Positions 1 through 11,343 of a stretch of DNA of 64,000 nucleotides are shown here, piece by piece (the first letter of the stretch is position 1; each line of letters begins with the position of its first letter). The notes beneath the pieces were generated by a model, which was not told the DNA's origin, did no database searches, and saw only the letters and a program-made list of their open reading frames with translations. A program made the translations under genes and the position numbers. The stretch is from Davidsoniella eucalypti (taxonomy: Eukaryota; Ascomycota; Sordariomycetes; Microascales; Ceratocystidaceae), in NCBI GenBank assembly GCA_004009845.1, contig RMBW01000003.1, positions 682,001 through 746,000 of the forward strand, given 5' to 3'.

Positions 1-3000
1 TAGTAACCAGTCTCATGTATTGAACAGGTTTGGTAGTCTTGTTTATGTCACTTTGTCTGATGATAGACTCTTTTCCTACTCATGTATACCAACAGTTGAG
101 ACTAACAATATGTTCAAATGTATATATAGCAGTCGTTATGCCCGGTCAACAAAAACGAGAATACCTCTTCGTACTTGTCAGTATTTGCCCCGTAAAGAAA
201 CAGTGACTGTTGTACAATACATTTCTGAGTCCGGTGATACGAGTCCTTAGGACAGTAGATAACAAATTGTGATATTTATTTCTTCTCAATGACCTATAAG
301 GTGACATGATAAGTGTATTTGAGTATAGCTTTGAAACATCATCCCCAGGCTCGATAGAGATACAAAGAATATTGATAATCAGGCTGTCATGATTCTTCAT
401 TCATTGTTATCTACATAGTGTTTATCACAAGCAACGTGGCTTTTCCTCCTGGTATTGGTTGATCTAAGCCTGCTTTTAACCGATAAACAGAATGGTACTA
501 TCACTAGATGGTAGTATCTCATGACTGCTGTGACAGTTCTCTACCTGCCTGGGAGGTAGATATAGTGACCACACCTTACACTATTGTGTTAGGTTGCATG
601 ACATAAAACCATATTTATGTAGAGCTATCACAAGCTAGACATAATAGTCTAGCTCATGTCTATTTCTTATTCTTCATTCCCTGTGTTTCAACGCGAAGCA
701 AAAGGAACTTGATACCCCAAGGAAGAAGATTGAAAGACTGAAAGATGTACCCAAGTCAACTAAAGCCACACATCTAGCTAAGATCTTTACATTACATGTA
801 CTACTAAATCTTCATAGCTCTGTAGCTCCATAAGATGTTTCAGTAAATAATAGAGAAAAAAGAAGAAAAACCCAATATAGTGTCATTCACCTACAGAAAA
901 TTGAAGGATTATCAGTATTATTATTCATGTAAGTCCAAGATCAAGAAGTAGCAAGAACTGGAAGCGGTTATTATACTCGATGTCTCCAATATATGCCTAT
1001 TAGTTAGCTCTTAATCCCTTCTAAGTCAAGGTTGAAGTTCAATACCTTGATATCAAGCACTAGGAGGCTGACACTCGTAGTAACTGCTATAGTCAAAAAG
1101 GGGTTTGATAAGTCGTGGTAGGAGGTAGCTATCATAAGAATGATGGAAATATGGGAACGAACCATTGATCCTGGAGTTATCGCCAATCTATTTGCCTAAT
1201 TTCTTTCCTTCATTCCAAGTCCAAAAAAGAATGACTAGAATACAAAACAAAGAAGTCACAATGTAGTTACAAATGGAGTGTTTAGTTATACTGTATTAGG
1301 GTTACTACTTCACTAAGAAAAACCCCAACATGTCTGAGTCTTTACTAATACATGTATACACGTACTGGTACTCCCGGTACATCGAGAGTTCCCACACCAC
1401 ATGACTAAATTTCATGGTTTCCTCCTCTAACTGCTTGTCCTTCTGAACTTGTAAGTTACTTCCTCTTTCTGATGATGTTCCCTTTGGACATTTTGGCGTA
1501 GACTAGCATTCTTCTACCTAACATGTATCTTGACCAAAGTGAAAGAAGGGATACTTGAATTGTAAACATTGACTATGTATATCAAGATAGAAGAGATGGG
1601 CAATCTTAGCTTTGAAAATTATACCAATAACATGATGGTCATGTTCCTTACAAGGCCGCCTAACTACCTTTCTTCAGAACTATCCTTTTTGTGGCTTAGA
1701 TGACTTGCGACTCAGACATAAACTTTTTATTTCAAGAAGAAAGCAGAGCTGTCATGGTCCATCCTACCTCAATAGGCGGAGCGAGAATATATAACTATTA
1801 CAAATCTACTGCTGGCTGCAATAAAGACTGAAAATGGACACTCAGACATTGCACTTGGTTCATGGATGATTTCGAGTTTTCCTCGTAGCTTTTTGATGAT
1901 TCTTAGTCAATGTAGGAAAGTGGCTGTAGAAGTTGCAGAAATCTCGAACAACTCATAGTGGCCGTGTTCAGGTTCGAGGTTTTTTTTTCGATTATTTTTG
2001 TGATGCACCCTCTGGGCATGTCATGAGTACAGCCATTTACGACTGGCTGCAGCTGGCGGACGTGCTGTCATTCCCTTGAAAATCAAAGAGAGCTAAGACG
2101 CCACAGCAGTCCACGTCTTTTTCGTCGATTTTCATCCAGAAAGTTCAAATCGTCGACCAATGGCGCTGGCAGAAATAGGTCCCACAAAAAAACATCCAGT
2201 TCATTTCTCGGCGCTCTTTTGACTTAAAGGGTAACATCTAGACGTGCTTAAAACTAAGACCTAGTGGAAAGTTTCCAGACAAATGAATTATATATATATG
2301 TCATCTTGGTGCCGTAAGTAAATGTGTCATCACATGCCCCATTAGTGTTCCCGACTTTCAGCCGTCTGTTGGTTCTCTTTCTTTTTCCTGTCTTTTTTAT
2401 TAAGGTGGAAATGGAGCTAATAGCTATGTAGCACCTCGGTATCCTATATAAGTATATATCATGCAAATGCATACAGAGTGTGCCCAATCAGGGCCACACA
2501 AACTTAGCCTCGCGATAGTTTTGGGATTTTTTTCTTTCTGCTATCCAGGCTCTTGTTTGCGATCTGAATACGATAGCATTGTCCTTTTGTCGCCAGAAAG
2601 ATAAACTACCAAAAAGTGGACAACCTTCCTTGTTCTCTTATATTCTAGTATGCAGTCACTATCGCTTTGCATTGCAGCTGCATGTTCCAAGCATGTTATG
2701 CTTAACACGCTATCTCACATACCAAACTAAATCGTTCATAGCTCTTCCTCCTCACTAGCTTTCGAGTCACAAGTTCTGTCTTTGTTGCTACTTTATCGCG
2801 ATATGTTTATATGACTAGAGATCTAGAGATCAAACATACGATTACCCTATTCTAATGACAGCCTAATAATAAAAAAAGCATTGGTGTTTTTTGCCGTGAT
2901 TAAACATTTTGGTCCGAACCAGGGTAACCCTAGCATTAACCCATAATTAATGCCTGATATTCTAGGTGTCACTCTTTACTCATGGTTCAAAACTTCATAC

Positions 3001-3446
3001 TAATCGTAAGCGGTAATAGAGCTTTAAGCTTTAGGCCAAAGCACGCGACAGGCTGGCGATATAATCGCACACTTCAGTTGAAAGCGTTCTTACGACTAGC
3101 TACGCTGCAGGTCAATATCGAAACATCCAAGCCATTTGATCACCTCTCAAACCATCGGCTGTCAGAGCACAACACCACAGCAAACCCAACGTCACGCCAA
3201 GCCTTCTTTTTCTCTTCCTCCCATCATCGCCAAATTAGGTAAAGAGAAAAAGCGTGCACCCCGCCTTTGCCTTTGTAGCTGCCTTTTACACCCTGAACAA
3301 GAAGATCTTCAGCCAAACCCCGTCGCGAACACTGAAATAGAGGACACAGTCATATACATTCAATATACGGACCTAAAGAATTAGTAGAGTTGCATTCATT
3401 TTGCATAAGTTTACCACAACAACCGCATACATCGAAATATACCAGC
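1..3446. other. Left-end intergenic stretch, no recognisable gene
   Basis: I see no coding region I can support here. Open frames are all short (under 90 codons), lie on both strands, mostly begin at non-ATG codons and show no family resemblance. The sequence is AT-rich with scattered homopolymer runs, for example the T run near 1980. The last few hundred bases (about 3130-3446) become richer in C and probably hold the promoter and leader of the membrane-protein gene that starts at 3447. No tRNA-like A/B boxes or transposon ends were recognised by eye. Confidence 0.6.
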
Positions 3447-4617
3447 ATGCCTCCGCGACTAAACCTTCCACCCATCACGCGGGCCCTCATGATCGCCTTA
3501 GTCGTGCAGTCGCTACTCAGTACAGCCATCAGATGCCGGCAATGGTCGGCCGATACCACCGTGGTGATTCCGTACTTGACTCTGGTGCCGTCCTTGTCGC
3601 TTACATACCCTTGGACGTTTCTAACGACAACGCTTGTCGAGGGTAACGTCTTCACGGCCGGTATTAGTGTGTTCACTTTGTATCATGGTGGCCGCTATCT
3701 CGAGCGGGCTTGGTCGTCGGAGGAACTGGTCAAGTTTGTGGCTATTGTTTCTCTAGCATCGAACTTTTTGACTTTCATGTCCTTGGTGACCATGTTCGCA
3801 CTATCACATGTCGAGAGTTGGACGTATGTATCAATCGCTTCTACCTTGAATCCTAGACTTGGGTTTACTTTTGCAATATCACTTGCAACTAACACATCTG
3901 CTTTGTAGTTTGACTGTTGTCTCCGGTACCATACCCCTACAAATCGGGTTCCTTGTCGCTTTCAGCCAGCTTCTCCCCGCCCATACCGTCACTCTCTTCC
4001 GCGGCATCATTTCCATGCGTGTGCCTCGCTTCCCGTTGCTCTACATAATTCTAGTGTGGCTTCTATCTATTAGTCCTCTCCTCAGCAGCGCTTCATTCTT
4101 CCTCGCTGTCCACGGCTTCGTCGTCAGCTGGACGTATCTGCGATTCTACAAAACCGTGTTCCCCGACATCGAGTCCTCACAGCCCACCCACCGTGGTGAT
4201 GCCTCGGAAACCTTTGCTTTTGCCGAGTTCTTCCCAGGCCCGTTGAAGCCCATTGTGCGCGCTTTCAGTGATATAATCTTCGGCATCCTCGTGGCACTGC
4301 GTATATGCACCCCCTTCTCATCATCTGATATCTCGGCCGCCTCTTCACGCAACTCCGGTCACGATAGCCTATCACGGGGTATCCCTGGCTCTCGCGCTGA
4401 GGCGGAGAGACGTCGTGCGTTAGCTCTACGTGCGTTAGATCAGAGACTTCAAACTGCTACAGCTGCGGCGTCGGCCAAGGCGGGACCTGCTCGGGAACCT
4501 ACTGGACCTACTGTACAAACACAACCTCAATCGTCGCAAACGGCTATGATTTCTCAGTCGTCAGAAGTTCTAGGTGGAACGACATACAACCCTGACCAGG
4601 ATTCTGGTAGGACCTAA
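3447..4617 (+). CDS. TMEM115/DUF1751-family Golgi membrane protein (rhomboid-like fold)
   Basis: Two exons, 3447-3823 and 3909-4617, joined over an 85-nt GT-AG intron, give 361 residues. The start is the first ATG in frame; the frame is open further upstream but without another ATG. Residues about 9-190 are strongly hydrophobic with several membrane segments. They carry family-typical stretches: a Pro-Trp-Thr near residue 55 and GGRYLERAW near residue 80. The C-terminal tail is hydrophilic and Ser/Gln-rich, with RRALALRALDQRL, which resembles the conserved tail motif I recall for fungal members. From family knowledge, TMEM115 and yeast YOL107W are Golgi multi-span proteins with a rhomboid-like but non-proteolytic fold, linked to retrograde traffic. 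No Ser-His catalytic pair was recognised. Family assignment is fairly sure; a specific role in this fungus is inference. Confidence 0.82.
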
Positions 4618-5908
4618 GTTTCGTGGTGATTGATTTTGTGTAACTATAATTCCGTTGTGCACTCGCTCCCCCTTTCTCTCTTTCTCTCTCCTCTTCGTCT
4701 TCCTTTTTTTTATTTTTCTTTGTCCATGACGATCTATTTTTATCGTGTGTATCATAATACAAGAGAGAAAGGATTTCGGGTAGCAAGAAACAAGTTGTCT
4801 TTTCACTTGACTTATCAATAACATATCAATGGTTCTCGTTTCTTCCTGTTTTCTTAGTATCGTCATGGAAAGTCTCTTTTCTCGAGGCACCATGTAGCAT
4901 TTGAGGTGCTACTTATACAACGGCCGTGTAAACTATTACCATTATCACTAGTTACGTTTTCATTTCTTCATCTTATTTAGCCGCTATCTACTATTATTCA
5001 TATTTCTGGGATCAATATCCGCTTAATTTATCATGGGTCTTCTTAAGTATGTGTGGGTAGAATATTGTTTAGTGTTGGTCATTAGCACACTACATAATCA
5101 TTATGTGCTTCGTTGTATCGTTTATGAAATAGAACGCGTGCTTGTACTGTTATATGCGTCGTGTTATATGAACATATGAGAAATCATACAAAAAATTGTA
5201 TTAGAGTAAAACATCTTCTTCTTGTTGTATAATGGAGTTGTGCTCTATATATATTGCATCGTAAGGGTTGGACAATGATACAAGGGTTACCAGCCGGTGT
5301 TCAGCCCTGAGAACATGGGAGGGGGGGAACCGAAATAAAGTATATGAAAGATAAAGCCCAACTCTTCCATGATTCATGAACACATATAAGATCAAGAATA
5401 ATTCTGACAGATAAGAATTAAGTTCTTGAACAAAAAAGCCTTGATATATGATAGCTAAGACTCAAGATAATGTTAACTATTTTGTCACCCTTAAGATTTT
5501 ATTCGATTGTTTTTTTTTTTTATCACGACGCGCTTTTTTTTTTTTGTTTGTTTGACGTGATTATTTCTGTCAACCAAACAAATATCGCGACAAGGAGCGG
5601 AAAAAAGAAGTAAGCTTCTGGGTCCTTGCTTTTGTTCTTCTTCTTTATATTTCTTTAACTGTTATTTTATCCGACGCTATACGGTTAGCCTTGTTTAGGA
5701 TGAAGGACAACGCATTTCCGAAAGTTGTAAAACATATGAAAAAAAAGTATGAGAAGAGAAGAAAGAAGAGAGTCATCATATGGGAAAAGAAAAGGGACAC
5801 AAGGAGTCTGTGCGTTGTATTGTTTTGGCGTATACTTTGTTTAACATCATGGCTTAAAAAGAAAAAAGCGCTTAGGCGATGGACAGATATTCCATTTGTT
5901 CTGCTAGT

Positions 5909-5910
<2 letters not shown>

Positions 5911-5944
<34 letters not shown>
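5911..5944 (+). repeat. Poly(A) tract of 34 residues
   Basis: An uninterrupted run of 34 A on the plus strand, the longest homopolymer noticed in the window. It is preceded by a purine-rich stretch (about 5735-5880). It could be a slippage-expanded promoter tract or the tail of a retroposed sequence. I found no clear target-site duplication around it, so a retroposon call is not supported. Confidence 0.9.
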
Positions 5945-5948
<4 letters not shown>

Positions 5949-8900
5949 GGCATGTGTGAGCGCACATGATTTTATGATCATCGGTAGTGTCTACTGTTGA
6001 ACCAGACTAGGCAAACCGAGGGAGGAATGGGTTATGTCGTATCTCAATGTTACAGGCTAGTCAAGGTTTACTTGGGACGAGAAAGGCCCATCGAGTGAAA
6101 ACAAAAACAAATAAAAAGCAAATACAGAAAAGACCAGATAATCCGACCTTCTGTAACTCCATGATTTTCGGTGGCCGAATTTATCGCTACGGGGCGATTT
6201 AAATTTATCCTCTATTTGTGGCGATAGAAAAAGAAGGCAAAACGCCTACGGCTTAGTTTGGGTCGGCCATTGCTCTGGGCCTTTCTTCGTCCTTTAGCCA
6301 CCCTCGTGATTAAAGGCAGCCTACGACATTTGATAGCAACAAAGTTTAAATGGTTAGAACAAGGGAGGAAAAAAAATTAAAATAAAAAATTACTGCCAAG
6401 GCCTAAACCTAAGTTCGCAAACATTTTTAGAAAACAAGGCAACAATCATGGCACAATGTTGGGCTGCTCTGCCAGGAAAAGGGAATAAAAGGGTACGTTA
6501 GAGAAGATCAGGGATTATGTGTTTGATGGGCAATTGAATCTTCATGGGGGGGTCTTTCTTTTCCGTTATCGTTTTACCTGTCCTTTTTTTCTTTTCCTTC
6601 TCATTCTTATAGGATGATGAACAGTAAAAGATAGGTTCAAGGATTATGGGCGCTCTGGGCTTTGTGACAAAAAACGAACGCGCCGAAAAAAGAAAAAATA
6701 GAGATTAAATTTATTGTTATTTTCTATCCTTACAATGTTCAATTAGATTCTCCATTTTCCTGAGCTAAGGCGTCAACTTCCCCTCCCCGCCTTGGTCTGG
6801 ATTTAACGTATTTACCTATCAAATTATTGTAATTTTTATTTAATTATTTAATTTTTTTCTGTTTGTCATGAATGGGGCCAAAGCTCATTTAAAGAAACCT
6901 GTATCGGAACTCTAGTGTAGATACATGTACGGGATTTACGTATTTTGCTTGGCTGCTTGCTCGGCTTTTTATGCCTGAAGGGAATAAAGCCAGAAAGAGG
7001 AGCGGCGCCCCATCACACAAGAACGGGAAAACCAGGGAAGAAAAAAGGGAACAAAGGAAGGGAAGATAAATGGGCAATGAATTGCTGAAGTACTAATAGT
7101 AATAAAAAAAGAGAACACGCTTCCATAGCAGAAATAGGGAAATGAACAGGCTATTTGGTGCGACAACTAACTATGGGGGTTGATGTCGATATGTACTTTG
7201 TACTTTCAAAGTTAGAATCGATCTGTTATGCTACTTAGTTGACAGCAGGTTGGTTCGAAAGGGCAACTGTCAGGCAGACTTGGTATGCCTGTTGTGACGG
7301 ATATTTGACCACGTGACCGTAGACGAATCGGACGTGAGCGGTAGAGACATGAGACACGAGAGGCTGATTGATTGATATTGATTCATTCATTCATTGGCAT
7401 CACACAGATCACACAAGTGGGAGATGAGGCCAAACAAAGAGTAGGTTGGGTGGGTTAGCCTATTCGAATTTTTCCCAAGTCATTGGGCGCTACCGCAGCC
7501 CTTTGTTTTTTTTAACATTTTATTTCTTGTACCGTCCATAGTTTCTATTTTCGATAGTTTAATATCTGCATAAGTTTCTTGAAGTCCCTTTTTTGTATGT
7601 GATTGTGTGACCAGTGTGAACGATTCAATATTAGAAGTGAGAGAGTTCAGAAAAAATAGATGTATAAATTATGTGCTAAAAGTCGGAAAAGAAGGGATAT
7701 GATTACAAGGAGGGAAAGTGTCGTTTGGCTGCGTCCTGTATGATTCCTAAAATGAAACATTATAGTGCAAGACTCTCATAACAAAACAAAAAAGAGTGGC
7801 TTCGGCCGTTATCGCTACCGCAAAAGGATAGAAATAAAAAGACAAAAAGAGGCTAAGTATAGAAAATAGTTTGGGGCCGATGTGATGGATAATGTGCACT
7901 AGGTTAGACGGGATTAATGGGATGGGTGAATATGGGAGTTGGACTCGAAATTTCGCATTTTATTTTATTTCTTATTTTTTACTAAGTAGAAGGGAAGGGC
8001 AACCCACTACAAAAATCGCGAAACATCGCTAGGATTTCCTGATCAGGACGGTAATCAGCAGTAGCGCCCGCTATGAAAGTAACAACAAAAAAAGCAAATA
8101 AATTGCCCGTTTAAAGCGATGGCGTTGCTATTTTAACAAAGGCCGGTAAGATCGCCACAAACCTGATGAACGCTGCCTTGACTTTACGCAATTGAGACCA
8201 ATAAAATGCACTACTCATTTCAGCCACACCGGACTTGACGCCCATAGTTGCCAAAAGTAGAAAAAAAAGGTTCAAGATACAAGACCTTTCTCTCTATACT
8301 AATTGGGTTAATTGCGTATATCAGATATGACAGCTAATGTCTTTTTTTTTTTTTTTTTGCTCACATATAGATATAAAAAGTACAACTACATTTTCTTACC
8401 CCTTCATTCTTGTGCTGTTTCGATAAAAGTAGGTAAAAAGGCCAATCAAGCGGAGACAGGCAATCAAAATGCTCGCATCGGTTCATCCTGTTTTGGGCTG
8501 TTTTGAGTCGCTGTGCTAGACTGAAAGACTGCAAGTGTAGTTACAGTGGCAGCGGCACAAACCACTCCAACACATAGACAGCCATCGATGACGCTCGAAT
8601 CGACGCTCCAGCGGCAAATGAGCGAGCCTCGCGATAATTGATCTGTCTTTTTTATTTATTTATTTATATTTTTAAATTTTCCATCTGCAAGCCGATGATC
8701 ACCTAAATCATCTCCGTTTGGGCTCGCAAAGAGTCTATCTAGCAAATATTGTAGCAGTAGGGCGAACTTGAAGTCAGTCAACCGAATTGAAGACAGCTTG
8801 TACCAACCAAATGGAAATATCGGATCACATATTCTTTATCTACATTCTAGTTACATATAAAAAAAAAAGACAAAGGATAATCGGCTCTTACTGGTGTCTA

Positions 8901-10851
8901 TTCTTTACAGTCTACATATCTTGACCATCTTGCCTCGCTTGTTGTAAACGACTGCTGCAACTGGGACTCAGCAGATAGGCGACCGCAACCTGCCTAGAGC
9001 CTTTGTTTTGGGTAAACCGATTACTACTAGTTACACTTGCAATGTGCTAATCTTTGGCGTGACGGGTGTTGACGAGAGCGGAGCAAAAGAAAAAAAAATG
9101 CATGCTAGCTACTACCTGTATATGAATTCCTTCTTTCTTCCTGACGGACTGTTTCTGCCTATCGCGCCTTGTGTGAGAACGAACATGTCAGCCACGACAT
9201 AAGACAATTACGAAAAAAAGGACATTGACAAGTAGGAAATAGGGGAGTATCGAGACTGACACAGAGTATTTATATATACATTATATTGTTGTTATTTACT
9301 ATGGTGATGATGGCTGTATTTTACTCAACACCCTAAAAGTCATCACGAGGTTCTGTCGTGGCCTTCACCGCCTTCTGGCACAGATGTAGCAGCTGGCCAA
9401 TGACATCAGATAGTCGGGCGAAAATAGAGATCGCTGAAAGCAGTATATAATATGTTGTATATTATTTGTTTCTATTTCTGGGCTAATTCCAGGCCATCGG
9501 AGTATACTTTTCGGTTTGTCGGTGCGTTTGACATATTTCCTAGGACATCGTGAGCCCGACTTATTCTTGTGAATTAAAGCAGGCTATGGTGGCGCTCGTG
9601 TGAATATTTGTCGGCCGAAGACGCCTGGCTGTGAAGGCTCAAATTTGGCCCAATGGCTGAATGCGTTGCTAATTGTACATATTAGTAGTGTCGGTGGATC
9701 GATAAAGAGAAGAGAGAAAGCAGATGTAGAGGCGATGTAGTCAGGTCAGATGGATATACGTTGTTATGAGCATCAGTAGCACTTTATTCTTCGGCAGTAA
9801 GGGTAGATGGGGTGGACGGAAACCAGGCTAGGCTAGGCAGAGGTGGGCAGGCAAATTTCCACGGAAGCGTTTTGCTGTGTGCTTGACAAGAAGCCAAGCT
9901 AGGCCGGTTCAGGCCAGATCAGGTCAGTCAGGCTGCTGGGTGGTTTCGACAGTTTCGTCAGTACGGCTAGACTATTTAGCGGGCCAGCCAGTCTTGACAG
10001 ACAGCCAGCAGAAAGGAAATAGAGAGACACGAAATAAAAGAAAAAAAGAAAAAAAAGAAAAAAAAGGAAAGGAAAACAACAACAACAACACTGTACGCAT
10101 GTATGGTAGGACACCAGCAGTACCACAGCAGCAGATGCAGCAATTGCAGCCATAATGTGCAGCAGTTGCAAAGTCGCAAAGCTACGCCAAGCCCCATGTC
10201 GCGCCAGTCAGCCATAAATTTGTACATAAACAAGCGTTTGAATCGTTGGTTGGGTGTGGGTGTGCATGTCATCGGCTGCTAGCACCACTCCCGCCAAATC
10301 GCCCAAAGGAACCAGTACAACCACGCAAATCACTAAATAAAGCACGGCTAGCAGGCAAATGTGTAGGCACGCCAGTTCTGCGTTCTGCATGTACGCTAAA
10401 CCGACCCAGGGGCGTTTCTGGCGACCTGCCCCATTTTTATCTCGTGGGTTAGGTGAGTTGTCGGAGCAAGGAGATGTAGCTCACCTCTCCATCTTCCCCA
10501 ATCCTGCTCCCTTTTTCTTCTATTTATTCTTCCCTCTTCTTTTCCATCTCACCCAGCGTGGCCCGCTCCGCGATTGCCTCTGCATCTTATTCGAATTGCT
10601 GCCCTAGTTCTGCTGTGCTGGCCATAAACTCGGCATCTGGTTTCTCCTCTTTCATCTCCTTATCCATCTCCAATCGCCAACTCAGCTCCTCGCCCGTTTT
10701 GCGTCCCTGCCATCACGGCGTCCGCCTCATCGTCCATCGCCCTGTCCGCGTCCACTGTCCATCGCCACTTCCGCCGTAATCATAATTAGCAGTCGTGAGA
10801 CGGAGTCGTCGTTTTCCTTTTCCTTCCGAGTCTATCCTGCTCTATTTTGGT

Positions 10852-11082
10852 ATGTCTTTCATCTGCCGGCGCTGGCTGTCTTGTCGCTGCGCCCATCACG
10901 TTCGTCTTCACGCCCTCGCCTTCCAATGTGACTTTGTGCCATTTGCTGCACGCTGCGATTCCTCCTCTCAGTGCTACGTACTCTCCAGGTGCCAGCGCAA
11001 CACAGTCCATCGCGCCCTCGCTCGTTTGCCTGCCGACCCGTCTGGCCTGCCCTTATCGTTCTTGCGAATGCGGTCCTCGTAG
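10852..11082 (+). promoter_or_regulatory. Candidate upstream ORF 1 of CYC8 (76 codons)
   Basis: An ATG at 10852 opens a 76-residue frame ending at 11082, 261 nt before the CYC8 start. Its peptide is Cys/Arg-rich and resembles no family I recognise. A minimal start-stop element (ATGTGA, 10926-10931) lies inside it in another frame. It would act on CYC8 translation only if the transcript begins upstream of 10852, which I cannot determine. Confidence 0.35.
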
Positions 11083-11100
11083 TCTAGGACGCGCGCTTGA

Positions 11101-11325
11101 ATGATTGTCCTAGTCGCGTCTCCACCACTACCACTGCTATCCACCACCCACGCCATTTCACAACCACACAATCACATTGCACTTGCTTACACCGTCCCTC
11201 GGCGTGGATTGCCTGGCTTTACAGAAAAAGGCGACACCGCCGAACAATCCATTTCGATCTCATTGTTGCTAACTTCAGTCTTTCCCCAAACAAGCCTATT
11301 GTTTCTTACAGAACCCCTCGCTTGA
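11101..11325 (+). promoter_or_regulatory. Candidate upstream ORF 2 of CYC8 (74 codons)
   Basis: An ATG at 11101 opens a 74-residue frame that stops at 11325, only 18 nt before the CYC8 ATG at 11344. Such a short distance leaves little room for re-initiation, so if this leader is transcribed and unspliced the frame should lower CYC8 translation. The peptide matches no family I know. An intron in the leader could remove it; I did not identify a clear one. Confidence 0.4.
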
Positions 11326-11343
11326 AGCGTGTAGTCTCTTATA

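Larger units (their letters stand above)
4618..11343. other. 6.7-kb gene-free interval upstream of CYC8
   Basis: No supportable protein gene. The left part (4618-9800) is AT-rich with many homopolymers, including an uninterrupted run of 34 A at 5911-5944, T/A runs near 5510, 8340 and 8645, and simple ATTG/ATTC runs near 7365-7395. CACGTGAC lies at 7310-7317. From about 9840 the sequence becomes richer in GC and from 10460 rich in C and T on the plus strand, as expected of a promoter and long leader for the CYC8 gene at 11344. Upstream open frames in that leader are listed separately. A noncoding RNA in this interval cannot be excluded from sequence alone. Confidence 0.6.

Noticed and set aside
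3390..3446. N-terminal extension of the TMEM115-like protein
   Set aside because: The upstream in-frame start is TTG; the first ATG is at 3447 and family members begin near there.
5690..5950. Retroposon with poly(A) tail
   Set aside because: The A run is striking, but no source sequence or target-site duplication was seen.
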